The notes beneath the pieces are model-generated. The model was not told the origin of the DNA, made no database searches, and saw only the letters and a list, made by a program, of their open reading frames with translations. This document shows positions 17,264 to 26,450 of a stretch of DNA of 64,000 nt, piece by piece. This DNA is from Sphingomonas hengshuiensis. GTDB taxonomy: Bacteria > Pseudomonadota > Alphaproteobacteria > Sphingomonadales > Sphingomonadaceae. The DNA is taken from NCBI RefSeq assembly GCF_000935025.1, contig NZ_CP010836.1:4759001-4823000 (forward strand), read 5' to 3'. Within the stretch, counting starts at the first letter, position 1; each line of letters opens with the position of its first letter. The translations under genes and the position numbers were made by a program.

Positions 17264-19834
17264 ATGCAGCTTGTCATCGTCGAATCGCCTGCCAAGGCGA
17301 AGACCATCGAGAAATATCTGGGCAAGGATTACCGCGTTCTCGCGTCCTATGGCCATGTCCGCGACCTTCCGGCGCGCGACGGATCGGTGAACCCCGACGA
17401 GGGGTTCGCGATGGAGTGGGAGGCCTATGCCGACAAGTCGAAGCAGCTCAAGGCGATCACCGATCTCGCCAAGACCGCCGACCGCCTGATCCTCGCGACC
17501 GACCCTGATCGCGAGGGCGAGGCGATCAGTTGGCATGTCCAGGAAGTGCTGCGCAACAAGAAGGCGCTGCCCAAGGAAGTCGAGCGCGTCACCTTCAACG
17601 CGATCACCAAGCCCGCGGTGCTGACCGCGATGGCGAACCCGCGCGAGCTCGATACCGACCTGATCGACGCATATCGGGCGCGGCGTGCTCTGGATTATCT
17701 GGTGGGGTTCACCCTTTCGCCGGTGCTGTGGCGCAAGCTGCCCGGCGCCAAGTCGGCGGGGCGCGTTCAGTCGGTCGCGCTGCGGATTATCGTCGATCGC
17801 GAGCGCGAGATCGAAGGCTTCACCGCGCAGGAATATTGGTCGGTCACCGCCGACATGGAACAGGACGGCACGCCGTTCCAGGCGCGGCTGGTCAAGTATA
17901 AGGGCGACAAGATCGATCGCCTGACGATCGGCGACGGCAAGACCGCCGAGGCCGCGAAAAAGGCCGTCGAGGAGGGCCGCTTCTCGGTCGCGTCGGTCGA
18001 GACCAAGCCCGCGACGCGCAATCCGCCGCCGCCCTTCACCACTTCGACGCTGCAACAGGAAGCGGCGCGCAAGCTGGGCTTCTCGGCCAGCCACACGATG
18101 CGGATCGCGCAGGGGCTCTACGAGGACGGCGCGATCACCTATATGCGGACCGACGGCGTCCAGATGGACCCGGACGCGATCCAGGAAGCGCGCAAGGCCG
18201 TCGTGACGCGCTATGACGGCGGCTATGTGCCGGATAAGCCGCGCATCTACACCACCAAGGCGAAGAATGCGCAGGAAGCGCATGAGGCGATCCGCCCCAC
18301 CGATTTCTCGAAGGATCGCGCAGGCTCTGGCGACCATGGCCGGCTGTACGAGCTGATCTGGAAGCGCGCGCTGGCCAGCCAGATGGCGTCGGCGCGGATG
18401 GAGCGCACCACGATCGACCTGGAGGATGGCAGCGGCCAGCACGGGCTGCGCGCCAGCGGGCAAGTGGTGTTGTTTCCCGGCTATCTCGCGCTCTACGAAG
18501 AAGGCAAGGATGACGAGGGCGACGAGGATAGCCGCCGCCTGCCGCGCATGTCGGCCGGCGACGCACCCGCCAAGAAGGCGGTCCATGCCGAGCAGCATTT
18601 CACCCAGCCGCCGCCGCGCTTCTCCGAAGCGTCGCTGGTCAAGCGGCTGGAGGAACTGGGGATCGGGCGTCCGTCGACCTATGCCTCGATCATTCAGGTG
18701 CTCAAGGATCGCGCCTATGTCCGCGTCGAGAAGAACCGCTTCTTCGCCGAGGAGAGCGGGCGGCTGCTGACGGCGTTCCTCGAACGCTTCTTCGAGAAAT
18801 ATGTCAGCTACGATTTTACCGCCGGGCTGGAAGAAGAGCTGGACGACGTCTCGGGCGGGCGTGCCGCGTGGCAGGCGGTGCTCGAGGCATTCTGGAGGGA
18901 CTTCAAGCCGCGCACGTCCGAAGTGATGGAGCAGAAGCCGTCGGACATTACGGCGGCGCTCGATGTCTTCCTCGAATCCTACCTGTTCCCGGCCAAGGCG
19001 GACGGCACCGATCCGCGGCTATGCCCCAATTGCGGCACCGGGCGGCTGGCGCTGCGCGGTGGGCGGTTCGGCGCGTTCGTGGCGTGCTCCAACTATCCCG
19101 AATGCAAGTTCACCCGCCGCTTCGCGCAGCCGGGTGGCGAGGGCGAGGAGTCGACCGGCCCCGAGATGCTGGGCAATGATCCCGAGAGCGGGCTGCCGGT
19201 CGAGCGCAAATCGGGGCGGTTCGGCCCCTATATCCAGTTGGGCGAGGGCAAGGAGGCGGCGCGCGCCTCGATCCCCAAGGATGTCGAGCTGGACCTCGAA
19301 ATGGCGCTCAAGCTGCTCAAGCTGCCGCGCACGGTGGGGACGCATCCGGAGACGGGCAACCCGATCACCGCGTCGATCGGCCGCTATGGCCCCTATCTGG
19401 CGCATGACGGCAAATATGCGCGGCTCCAGTCGACGATGGAGGTGTTCGAGACGGGGATGAACGCCGCCGTGGTCAAGCTGGCCGAGGCGGCGGCGGGTGG
19501 CGGGCGTCCGGCGCGCGGCGCTGCGCGCGAACCGCTCAAGATACTGGGCGCGCATCCGCGGACCGAGGCCGAGATCAAGCTGATGGAGGGCCGCTACGGC
19601 GCCTATGTCACCGATGGCGAGACCAATGCGACGCTGCCCAAGTCGATCGACAAGGATCAGTTGACGCTGGAGGAAGCCGCGCAACTGATCGACGCGCGCG
19701 CCGCGGCTGCACCCGCAAAGGGCAAGGGCAAGAAGAAGGCGGCTCCGAAAAAGGCGGCGGCGAAAAAGGCTCCCGCAAAGAAAGCGGCGCCCAAAAAGGC
19801 CGCGACCAAGAAGACGGCGGCAAGCGAGGCGTAG
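17264..19834 (+). CDS. topA: DNA topoisomerase I
   Basis: An 856-residue type IA topoisomerase that relaxes negative supercoils. The ATG at 17264 (MQLVIVESPAKAKTIEKYL) is the family start; a GTG at 17243 is in frame but less likely. The TOPRIM domain shows the first Glu in VESPAKAKT and ATDPDREGEAI. The active-site tyrosine is Tyr293 in ITYMRTDG. One clear four-Cys zinc finger occurs near residue 590 (LCPNCG, then CSNYPEC), followed by two or three degenerate ribbon repeats that have lost their Cys (GRFGPYIQLG, GRYGPYLAH, GRYGAYVTD). The last 40 residues are a Lys/Ala tail of KKA-type repeats for nonspecific DNA binding. Confidence 0.97.
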   Translation: MQLVIVESPAKAKTIEKYLGKDYRVLASYGHVRDLPARDGSVNPDEGFAMEWEAYADKSKQLKAITDLAKTADRLILATDPDREGEAISWHVQEVLRNKKALPKEVERVTFNAITKPAVLTAMANPRELDTDLIDAYRARRALDYLVGFTLSPVLWRKLPGAKSAGRVQSVALRIIVDREREIEGFTAQEYWSVTADMEQDGTPFQARLVKYKGDKIDRLTIGDGKTAEAAKKAVEEGRFSVASVETKPATRNPPPPFTTSTLQQEAARKLGFSASHTMRIAQGLYEDGAITYMRTDGVQMDPDAIQEARKAVVTRYDGGYVPDKPRIYTTKAKNAQEAHEAIRPTDFSKDRAGSGDHGRLYELIWKRALASQMASARMERTTIDLEDGSGQHGLRASGQVVLFPGYLALYEEGKDDEGDEDSRRLPRMSAGDAPAKKAVHAEQHFTQPPPRFSEASLVKRLEELGIGRPSTYASIIQVLKDRAYVRVEKNRFFAEESGRLLTAFLERFFEKYVSYDFTAGLEEELDDVSGGRAAWQAVLEAFWRDFKPRTSEVMEQKPSDITAALDVFLESYLFPAKADGTDPRLCPNCGTGRLALRGGRFGAFVACSNYPECKFTRRFAQPGGEGEESTGPEMLGNDPESGLPVERKSGRFGPYIQLGEGKEAARASIPKDVELDLEMALKLLKLPRTVGTHPETGNPITASIGRYGPYLAHDGKYARLQSTMEVFETGMNAAVVKLAEAAAGGGRPARGAAREPLKILGAHPRTEAEIKLMEGRYGAYVTDGETNATLPKSIDKDQLTLEEAAQLIDARAAAAPAKGKGKKKAAPKKAAAKKAPAKKAAPKKAATKKTAASEA

Positions 19835-19916
19835 CCGCCCCGCGGAACCCGTTGGGGCGACACGCGATTATTCCTCCGGGCCGGGCTTGCGAGCCCGTGT
19901 CCGGAGGATAAGGCCG

Positions 19917-20369
19917 ATGATTGCCAGACCACTCGCCCTGTTGTCCGCGCTGAGCCTCGCGCCGCTCGCCATGGCGCAGCATGCGGACAGTCTTTGGAGC
20001 TACAGCTACCAGAACGGGATCGGCGAATATGCCGCCGGCGAATGGGATCGCCCGACCGGGGCGGCGCTGCTGCTGTCGTGCCGCGCGGACGGGACGATCG
20101 CGCTGGGGACGCAGATCAAGGGGAAGGCGCCCCCGCCAGGAACCGCGCTGCAACTTGCCGCCTCGACGCGCGAAGAGACGCGCGAATCGGCCTTCGCGAC
20201 CGACGACACCCGCCGCGCCACTGCCGCCGCCCAGAGCGCGGAGGTGCGCGCGCTGTGGACCAACCTGCGCTGGGGCGACGTCGTGACGCTGCGCTATGCC
20301 GACGGGCGCAGCGCGGTGCTGTCGCTCGCCGGCGCGGCGAAGACGCTGCCCGCGACGCCCTGCGCGTGA
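19917..20369 (+). CDS. Exported protein of unknown function
   Basis: A 150-residue protein with a signal peptide (MIARPLALLSALSLAPLAMA) and a small, mostly beta mature domain that may contain one disulfide: a Cys in LLSCRADG and one at the C-terminus. GGAGG lies 10 bases before the ATG at 19917. The stop overlaps the next gene as GTGA, so the two are probably cotranslated. No family was recognised. It is likely periplasmic. Confidence 0.7.
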   Translation: MIARPLALLSALSLAPLAMAQHADSLWSYSYQNGIGEYAAGEWDRPTGAALLLSCRADGTIALGTQIKGKAPPPGTALQLAASTREETRESAFATDDTRRATAAAQSAEVRALWTNLRWGDVVTLRYADGRSAVLSLAGAAKTLPATPCA

Positions 20370-20692
20370 CATTGGGGTTTCTGCTCGGATCGGTGCTCGC
20401 GGCGTTCGCGCTGACGACGCTCGCGGCGTGGCTCCTCGTGTCGCGCTGGCCGCGGGGCAGCGCGCACGCGCAGGCGATGGGGGCCGCACTCAGCTTTCCG
20501 GTGTGCGCCGTGGCGCTGTTCGCCGTGGCTACTGCCGTCACCCTGGGCGGTGGCGGCGATGCGGCGGCACGGCAGGGCGCCGGGATGGTCGTGTTCGCCC
20601 TGGTGTTCTTCCTGGTCTATGCTCTCGTCATCGGCGTCGTCGTGGGGCTGCCGACTGCATTCCTGATGGTGCGCCGGTTTCGCCGGGGTTGA
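20366..20692 (+). CDS. Small integral membrane protein, function unknown
   Basis: A 108-residue hydrophobic protein with three predicted membrane segments, around residues 3-24, 42-60 and 73-100. It starts at the GTG at 20366, overlapping the stop of the exported protein by 4 bases. The pairing of a periplasmic and a membrane protein suggests they act together, but nothing more specific can be said. It ends 5 bases from the convergent SEL1-like gene. Confidence 0.65.
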   Translation: MTLGFLLGSVLAAFALTTLAAWLLVSRWPRGSAHAQAMGAALSFPVCAVALFAVATAVTLGGGGDAAARQGAGMVVFALVFFLVYALVIGVVVGLPTAFLMVRRFRRG

Positions 20693-20697
20693 GCCGG

Positions 20698-20994
20698 TCA
20701 GGCCGCGCGGAGTGTCGTAGCGCGCAGCCATGCGCGCGCCGCCTTTTGCGCCGCGATGATCTCTCGCGCAGTCATGTCCTCGGCGATTTCGGCGCGGCAC
20801 ATATGCGCGCTCTCGCTGCCCGATGCTGCGGCGATGTTGAACCATTTATGCGCTTCGATCAGGTCGACGCCGACGCCCTCGGCGCCGCTCGAATAGACGA
20901 CGCCGAGATCGAAGCACGCATTGGCGTCGCCGCGTGCCGCTTGCCGAAGCCGGCTCTCGATCAGGAAAGGCGTGCTTCCAAGGCCGTTGGCCAT
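20698..20994 (-). CDS. Short SEL1/TPR-like repeat protein
   Basis: A 98-residue protein with one clear SEL1-type helical repeat (residues 20-60: ANACFDLGVVYSSG, then EAHKWFNIAAASG) and a half repeat after it. Such repeats mediate protein contacts. There is no signal peptide. It is transcribed alone, just downstream of panC on the same strand with 72 bases between. Confidence 0.7.
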   Translation of the reverse strand: MANGLGSTPFLIESRLRQAARGDANACFDLGVVYSSGAEGVGVDLIEAHKWFNIAAASGSESAHMCRAEIAEDMTAREIIAAQKAARAWLRATTLRAA

Positions 20995-21066
20995 ATCATT
21001 ACCCCTGTTCTTTTCCCTCGTGCCTGCCAGGCTAGGCGAGGAAATCAGAATAAAGGGTTAACAGCG

Positions 21067-21915
21067 TTAACCGTCTTCGTTCAGGTTTACCGGGATATTG
21101 TCGATAAGGCGCGTGCCGCCGATCCGCGCCGCGGCGAGCAGGCGGAGCGGGCGGCCTGGCTCCGGCGCGCCCAGCGTCTCGGCATCGGCCAGCGCGACAT
21201 AGTCTACCTCGAACCCCGCCGCCGCCAGCGAATCGCGCGCCTGCGCCAGCGCCGAATCGGCATCGCCGCCACGGGCAATCGCGCGTTCGGCGACGCCCAG
21301 CGCGCGCGGCAGCGCGACGGCGCGCGTCCGTTCCTCGGGCAGCAGATAGGCGTTGCGCGACGACAGCGCGAGGCCGTCATCCCCGCGCTGCGTCGGCACG
21401 CCGAGCACGTCGATGGCGAGGTCGAGATCGATCGCCATGCGCCGAATCACCGCCAGTTGCTGCCAGTCCTTCTCGCCGAACAGCGCGACATCGGGGCGGA
21501 CCTGGTTGAACAGCTTGAGCACCACCGTCGCGACCCCGGCGAAATGCGTCGGGCGCGAAGTCCCGTCGAGCACGTCGCTGACGCCGCCGACAGCGATGGT
21601 GGTCGCGAACCCCGCTGGATACATCGCCTCGACCGGGGGGAGCCACAACAGGTCGGCGCCGGCACCCGCCAGCATCCGCGAATCCTGAAGCTCCTTGCGG
21701 GGATAGCGGCTGAAATCCTCGCTCGGCGCGAACTGGGTCGGGTTGACGAAGATCGACACGACCACCCGGTCGGCCGCGCGCCGGGCGGCATCGACCAGCG
21801 CCATATGCCCGTCATGCAGCGCGCCCATGGTCGGCACCAGCGCCACGCGCTCGCCCGCCTTTCGAAACGCCGATACGGCTTCGCGAAGCGCTTCGAGGCT
21901 ACGGACGGTTTGCAC
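21067..21915 (-). CDS. panC: Pantothenate synthetase
   Basis: A 282-residue enzyme that joins pantoate and beta-alanine using ATP. Motifs are ALVPTMGALHDGHMALV (ATP-binding HxGH type), SIFVNPTQFAPSEDFSRYP, FGEKDWQQLAVIRRM and LSSRNAYL. It starts with GTG. Length is normal. It is divergent from mipZ with 80 bases between the starts. Confidence 0.97.
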   Translation of the reverse strand: MQTVRSLEALREAVSAFRKAGERVALVPTMGALHDGHMALVDAARRAADRVVVSIFVNPTQFAPSEDFSRYPRKELQDSRMLAGAGADLLWLPPVEAMYPAGFATTIAVGGVSDVLDGTSRPTHFAGVATVVLKLFNQVRPDVALFGEKDWQQLAVIRRMAIDLDLAIDVLGVPTQRGDDGLALSSRNAYLLPEERTRAVALPRALGVAERAIARGGDADSALAQARDSLAAAGFEVDYVALADAETLGAPEPGRPLRLLAAARIGGTRLIDNIPVNLNEDG

Positions 21916-21995
21916 GCATTAACACTTTCGATAAGACGTCAGGGGCGGCCTTCTATGGGGGGCGTGCGAAACGATCAACAAAGGAAGTATGTGGC

Positions 21996-22790
21996 GTGAG
22001 CGATGGACCGAAGCGGCTGCACGTCCTCGTGTTCGCGAACGAGAAGGGCGGGACGGGCAAATCCACCACCGCGGTCCATGCGGCGATCGCGCTCGCCGCG
22101 CGCGGATCGAAGGTAGCGTGCTTCGACCTGGATCACCGCCAGCGCACGATGGGCCGCTATCTCGACAATCGCGCAGAGACGATGCGGCGCAAGGGCCGCC
22201 CGCTGCCCATGCCGGTCTATGAGACGCATGACGGCGAGAGCATGGATTTCTTTTCCGAAACGCTCGACCGGCTGGGCCAGGATGCCGATTTCCTCGTGAT
22301 CGACACGCCGGGCCGCGACGACAAGTTCGCGCGCATTTCGGTCACCAATGCCGATACGCTGGTCACCCCGATGAACGACAGCTTCGTCGATTTCGACCTG
22401 ATCGGGCAAGTCGATCCCGAGACGTTCCGGGTGCTGCGCCCCAGCTTCTATTCCGAGCTGATCTGGGAGTCGCGCAAGCGCCGGGCAAAGGCCGATGGCG
22501 AGACGATCGACTGGGTCGTCCTGCGCAACCGGATGCAGCATATCGAGGCGCGCAACATGCGCCGTGTCTCGGACGCGATCGACCAGCTTTCGAAGCGCGT
22601 CGGATTCCGCGTGATCTCCGGCCTGTCCGAGCGGGTGATCTATCGCGAGCTGTTCCCGCAGGGGCTGACGATGCTCGACGCGCGCGAATTCGGCGAGATG
22701 GGGCTCAGCCATGTCGCCGCGCGGCAGGAACTGCGCGAGATGATGGCGGGGCTCGCGCTGCCCGAGCACACGCCGCCGCTCTTCGCCTGA
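21996..22790 (+). CDS. mipZ: Division-plane positioning ATPase MipZ
   Basis: A 264-residue ParA/MinD-superfamily ATPase. NEKGGTGKSTTAVH is the deviant Walker A motif, VACFDLDHRQRTMGRY is switch I and DFLVIDTPGRDD is Walker B. In Caulobacter MipZ forms a gradient from the poles via ParB and blocks FtsZ at the ends of the cell. Length and the DHRQRTMGRY motif favour MipZ over a plasmid ParA. The GTG start at 21996 has AAGGAAG 8 bases upstream. The last base of the stop is the first base of the J-domain gene (TGATG). Confidence 0.92.
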   Translation: MSDGPKRLHVLVFANEKGGTGKSTTAVHAAIALAARGSKVACFDLDHRQRTMGRYLDNRAETMRRKGRPLPMPVYETHDGESMDFFSETLDRLGQDADFLVIDTPGRDDKFARISVTNADTLVTPMNDSFVDFDLIGQVDPETFRVLRPSFYSELIWESRKRRAKADGETIDWVVLRNRMQHIEARNMRRVSDAIDQLSKRVGFRVISGLSERVIYRELFPQGLTMLDAREFGEMGLSHVAARQELREMMAGLALPEHTPPLFA

Positions 22791-23077
22791 TGTTCCAGTT
22801 CCTGCTGGCGGCAGCGGTCTTTGCCGCTGCCTGGATCTACTGGGGCAAGCCGCGGCGCAAGCCCGTGCGCCAGGCCCCGCCCGCGCCGCCGTCCCCGCCG
22901 CCGGCGGAGGACGAGGCGCGCGCGATCCTGGGGGTGGGCGCTGATGCCGATGCGGATGCGATCCGCGCCGCGCATCGCCGGCTGGTGCTCGCGCTGCATC
23001 CCGACAAGGGCGGATCGGTCGAGCTGACGCGCAGAATAAATGCGGCGCGAGACCTGTTGTTGCGCGTGCGCAATTGA
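22790..23077 (+). CDS. Membrane-anchored J-domain (DnaJ-like) protein
   Basis: A 95-residue type III J-protein. Residues 1-18 form a membrane anchor, 20-43 a Pro/Arg-rich linker (PPAPPSPPPAEDE), and 44-95 a minimal J domain whose HPD motif lies in LALHPDKGG. The layout resembles mitochondrial Pam18/Tim14. It would stimulate a DnaK-type ATPase near the membrane. It sits between mipZ (1-base overlap) and pgm, so it is probably made with them. Confidence 0.85.
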   Translation: MFQFLLAAAVFAAAWIYWGKPRRKPVRQAPPAPPSPPPAEDEARAILGVGADADADAIRAAHRRLVLALHPDKGGSVELTRRINAARDLLLRVRN

Positions 23078-23127
23078 ACTTTCCGCCGGACTGGGGAATT
23101 AGGCTGGCATCATCTTCGGGAGGCTCC

Positions 23128-24510
23128 ATGACGCATCGTTTCGACCCCACCTCGCTGCGCGAATACGATATTCGCGGTATCGTCGGCGAAGCGCTCGGCC
23201 CGGATGACGCCCGCGCCATCGGTCGCGGCTTCGCGACTTTGCTCCGCCGCGCGGGCGGGCACCGCGTCGCCGTGGGTCGCGACGGGCGGCTGTCGTCGCC
23301 GATGCTCGAGGAGGCGCTGGTCGCCGGGCTGACCGAATCGGGTTGCGACGTGGTGCGGATCGGCATGGGGCCGACGCCGATGCTCTATTACGCCGAGGCG
23401 ACGTTAGAAGTGGATGGCGGCATCCAGATAACCGGCAGCCACAATCCCGGCAATTATAACGGCTTCAAGATGGTGTTCCAGCATCGCCCGTTTTTCGGCG
23501 AGGACATCCAGACGCTGGGCCGCATGGCGGCGGAAGGCGATTGGGAGGACGGCACGGGCACCGTCACTGATTACGAGATTCTCGACGCCTATGTCGGCCG
23601 GCTGATGGCGGGCTATGCGGGCGGTACGTTCCGGATCGGCTGGGACGCGGGCAATGGCGCCGCCGGCCCGGTGGTGGACAAGCTCGTCAAGCTGCTCCCG
23701 GGTGAGCATCACACGATCTTCACCGAAGTGGACGGCAATTTCCCCAACCATCATCCCGATCCTACCGAGGAAAAGAACCTCGCCGATCTGAAGCGCCTTG
23801 TCGCCGAGAAGAGCCTCGATTTCGGACTGGCATTCGATGGCGACGGCGACCGGCTGGGCGCGATCGACGGGCAGGGACGCGTGGTGTGGGGCGACCAGCT
23901 TCTGTCCGTTCTGGCCGAACCCGTGCTCCGCGTCGAGCCGGGTGCCACGATCATCGCCGATGTGAAGGCCAGCCAGGCGCTGTACGACCGCATCGCCGAA
24001 CTGGGCGGCGTGCCCTTGATGTGGAAGACCGGGCACAGCCTGATCAAGACCAAGATGAAGGAAACCCATGCGCCGCTAGCCGGCGAGATGAGCGGCCACA
24101 TCTTCTTCGCGCAGGATTACTACGGCTTCGACGACGCGCAATATGCGGCGGTGCGGCTGATCCAGGCGCTGCATGTGATCGGCAAGTCGCTGACCCAGCT
24201 CAAGGACGAGATGCCGGCGATGATCAACACGCCGGAAATGCGCTTCCAGGTCTCCGACACGCGCAAATTCGCAGTGATCGACGAGATCCTCGCGCGGCTG
24301 GAAGCCGAGGGCGCCGACGTCAACCGCACCGACGGCGCGCGGGTGAACACCCCCGATGGCTGGTGGCTGCTGCGCGCGTCGAACACCCAGGACGTGCTGG
24401 TCGCCCGCGCCGAGGCGAAGTCGCAGGAAGGGCTGGACCGCCTGATGGCGATGATCGACGCGCAGTTGGCGGCCAGCGGGCTGGAGCGCGGGCCGCAGGC
24501 GGCGCATTGA
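23128..24510 (+). CDS. pgmG: Phosphomannomutase/phosphoglucomutase (PgmG-like)
   Basis: A 460-residue alpha-D-phosphohexomutase that interconverts 6-phospho- and 1-phospho-sugars of mannose and glucose. The ATG at 23128 has GGGAGG 4 bases upstream; the earlier ATG at 23074 lacks this. Motifs are YDIRGIVGEAL, the phosphoserine loop GIQITGSHNPGNYNG, the metal loop AFDGDGDRLG, the sugar loop GEMSGHIFF and the C-terminal phosphate loop RASNTQD. Length and sequence style match the bifunctional PgmG known from sphingan-making Sphingomonas. It would supply glucose-1-P and mannose-1-P to the polysaccharide locus. It is third in the mipZ operon and ends at a strong terminator. Confidence 0.93.
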   Translation: MTHRFDPTSLREYDIRGIVGEALGPDDARAIGRGFATLLRRAGGHRVAVGRDGRLSSPMLEEALVAGLTESGCDVVRIGMGPTPMLYYAEATLEVDGGIQITGSHNPGNYNGFKMVFQHRPFFGEDIQTLGRMAAEGDWEDGTGTVTDYEILDAYVGRLMAGYAGGTFRIGWDAGNGAAGPVVDKLVKLLPGEHHTIFTEVDGNFPNHHPDPTEEKNLADLKRLVAEKSLDFGLAFDGDGDRLGAIDGQGRVVWGDQLLSVLAEPVLRVEPGATIIADVKASQALYDRIAELGGVPLMWKTGHSLIKTKMKETHAPLAGEMSGHIFFAQDYYGFDDAQYAAVRLIQALHVIGKSLTQLKDEMPAMINTPEMRFQVSDTRKFAVIDEILARLEAEGADVNRTDGARVNTPDGWWLLRASNTQDVLVARAEAKSQEGLDRLMAMIDAQLAASGLERGPQAAH

Positions 24511-24520
24511 TTTAGGGAAG

Positions 24521-24547
24521 GGCCTCTCCGGTGGAGGGGCCTTTTTT
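24521..24547 (+). terminator. Rho-independent terminator after pgm
   Basis: GGCCTCTCC pairs with GGAGGGGCC around a GGT loop and is followed at once by TTTTTT. It lies 10 bases past the stop and is a textbook intrinsic terminator for the mipZ operon. Confidence 0.92.
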
Positions 24548-24607
24548 GCGGGCGATGGATGCGCTGGGTGAGTCGCCTTCTGTCTAATCGTCCTATACGC
24601 TAACCTC

Positions 24608-25024
24608 ATGCTGACCGCTCTCATCTCCGCGATTGCTGCGATCATCGCATCGGCGGGTGCAATCTACCTGACGAAACAGAAGGAGCGCGAAGCTGTTTGG
24701 CGAGCGAAAAAGCTCGCTTACTATGAAGAGTTTTTTGGCGCTGCCAGCGGTATAGTCGGCAAAAATTCGCCACGAGATACGCAAGTTCGATTTGCGACCG
24801 CGGTGAACAATTTGCATTTGATAGCATCGAATTCGGTGATCGAAGCTCTTCACGCTTTTACGAACGAGATAGCGGTATCGAACGCCGCTAACATGAAGAT
24901 CGAGCAGCACGACAGGCTATGGTCGCTGCTGGTTTGGCATATTCGAAACGATCTTGATGATCCTCCTTCGAAAGATCCAAACAAGTTTAGTGCGCGGCTT
25001 TGGGCATCTGGCGTCGGTCATTGA
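24608..25024 (+). CDS. Orphan protein with N-terminal membrane anchor, low GC
   Basis: A 138-residue protein. The first 21 residues (MLTALISAIAAIIASAGAIYL) are a membrane anchor or uncleaved signal. The next stretch, TKQKEREAVWRAKKLAYYEEFF, is charged and helical, and the rest looks helical and cytoplasmic. No family was recognised. By eye its GC is near 50%, well below both flanking genes, and it uses A/T-ending codons (TTT, AAA, GAT) freely. It lies alone between the pgm terminator and the exonuclease, so it looks like a recently gained single-gene islet. Confidence 0.7.
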   Translation: MLTALISAIAAIIASAGAIYLTKQKEREAVWRAKKLAYYEEFFGAASGIVGKNSPRDTQVRFATAVNNLHLIASNSVIEALHAFTNEIAVSNAANMKIEQHDRLWSLLVWHIRNDLDDPPSKDPNKFSARLWASGVGH

Positions 25025-25175
25025 GCACGAAAGTCGGTCGCGCTTGATGCAAAGCGCATCACGTTCGCATTACGGTTAGACGCTCGCAAACCCGCCGCGT
25101 CCCCTGATGCACCTCCGCCCACGCCCCCCCAGTTTCGACTCGCAATCCCACCGCCGAACCGCCACATCGCCGGGC

Positions 25176-25937
25176 ATGGCTCTGCCCCCCCGCTCCATCA
25201 TCCGCGTCATCGATCTTGAGACCACCGGCCAGGCGCCGCCCGCGCACGGGGTGTGCGAGATCGGGTGGCAGGATGTCGCGCTCCAGCCCGACGGTCGTTG
25301 GGAACTGGAGGGTGAAGGGGGCAGTCGGCTCGTCAATCCGGGGCGGCCGATCCCTCCGCTGACCATGGCGATCCACCATATTCGCGACGAGGATGTCGCC
25401 GACGCGCCGGGGTGGCACGATGTCGCGCGCCCGATCCTCGATCCCTGGCCCCGCCGCGTGGCGCTTGCGGCGCATCGGGCGAGTTTCGAGGAGCAGTTCT
25501 GCACGTCCTCTCTCACTCGGGGCGCGGATTGGATCTGCACCTATAAATGCGCGCTGCGGCTATGGCCGGGGACGCCGGGCTTTTCGAACCAGTTCCTGCG
25601 CTATTTCCGCAAGCCCGAGGGTATGGAGCATGAGCGCGGGCTGCCCGCGCACCGCGCCTTTCCCGATGCCTATGTCACTGCATTCCACCTGCGCGACATG
25701 CTGAACGAGGCGAGCGTCGCCCAGCTTATCGCCTGGTCGAAGGAGCCCGCGCTCGAGCCGCGCGTCCGCTATGGCCCCGATCGCGGCAAGGAGTGGTGCG
25801 AGATCGACGACGATGCGCTCGCCGGGTTCCTCGACGATCGCGACGCCGATATCCGCTTTTCCGCCGAGCATGAGCTGGCCCGCCGCCGGGGTGGGGGCGC
25901 GGTGGGGCGCAGCTCGAGCATGGATTTGCTGCTTTAG
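25176..25937 (+). CDS. DnaQ-like 3'-5' exonuclease (DEDD superfamily)
   Basis: A 253-residue protein with an exonuclease fold. Exo I is IRVIDLETTG (residues 7-16), Exo II is AAHRASFEEQF, and Exo III is HRAFPDAYVT with the HxAxxD pattern, so the four acidic residues are in place. The last 80 residues form an extra domain (GKEWCEIDDDALAGFLDDRD) also seen in exodeoxyribonuclease-X-like proteins. ATG 25176 is chosen; the frame is open to 25107 without a ribosome site. It probably trims DNA 3' ends in repair. It overlaps the YagU-like gene tail to tail by 4 bases. Confidence 0.85.
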   Translation: MALPPRSIIRVIDLETTGQAPPAHGVCEIGWQDVALQPDGRWELEGEGGSRLVNPGRPIPPLTMAIHHIRDEDVADAPGWHDVARPILDPWPRRVALAAHRASFEEQFCTSSLTRGADWICTYKCALRLWPGTPGFSNQFLRYFRKPEGMEHERGLPAHRAFPDAYVTAFHLRDMLNEASVAQLIAWSKEPALEPRVRYGPDRGKEWCEIDDDALAGFLDDRDADIRFSAEHELARRRGGGAVGRSSSMDLLL

Positions 25938-26413
25938 CGCTTGCCCGCGAGCAGCCGGCGGACGCCCTCCAGCACCCAGCCGTACACCAGGTGCGAGGCG
26001 GCGCCATAGGCGTGGAAGGGCAGCGAGGTATCCTGCGGAGCCGAGCCCAACCCCGCGGCGGGGACTGCGCCCTCGTCGAGCAGCGCGGAGGTGGCGATGC
26101 CATAGGCGCTGCCGAACCCCGATCGCGCCTCGGGCCGGTACTCGGCGACCACGCCATAGATGCCGCCGAGCACGGCGCCGACGATATAGTGCACCGCCTG
26201 CCCCGCGGGCTCGCGATAGGGCTCGGGCACCGGATCGCCGATCACCGCCTTGCTGGCCGCATCGGCGGCCTTGACCGTCGCGGGGTCCTCGCCGCCCTCG
26301 TCGGGGAGCAGCTTTGCCGCCTGGGACTGGAAGGCCGCCATTGCCGCCGATGCGACGAGCCCGGCGGCGATGCCGGCTGCCAGTCCGAGAAAGGGTCGAG
26401 GTGCCTGTGCCAT
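25934..26413 (-). CDS. YagU/DUF1440-like inner-membrane protein
   Basis: A 159-residue membrane protein with hydrophobic segments near residues 8-28 (LGLAAGIAAGLVASAAMAAF), 74-92 (AVHYIVGAVLGGIYGVVAE), about 95-115, and a final amphipathic stretch. The conserved AVHYIVG and HLVYGWVLEG blocks resemble YagU, a protein of unknown mechanism linked to acid tolerance in enterics. It lies 37 bases beyond the TraB/GumN gene on the same strand and may be the last gene of that operon. Confidence 0.7.
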   Translation of the reverse strand: MAQAPRPFLGLAAGIAAGLVASAAMAAFQSQAAKLLPDEGGEDPATVKAADAASKAVIGDPVPEPYREPAGQAVHYIVGAVLGGIYGVVAEYRPEARSGFGSAYGIATSALLDEGAVPAAGLGSAPQDTSLPFHAYGAASHLVYGWVLEGVRRLLAGKR

Positions 26414-26450
26414 GCGCTACTCCTGTCGGGAAGGGTCGAACGCGCGAACC

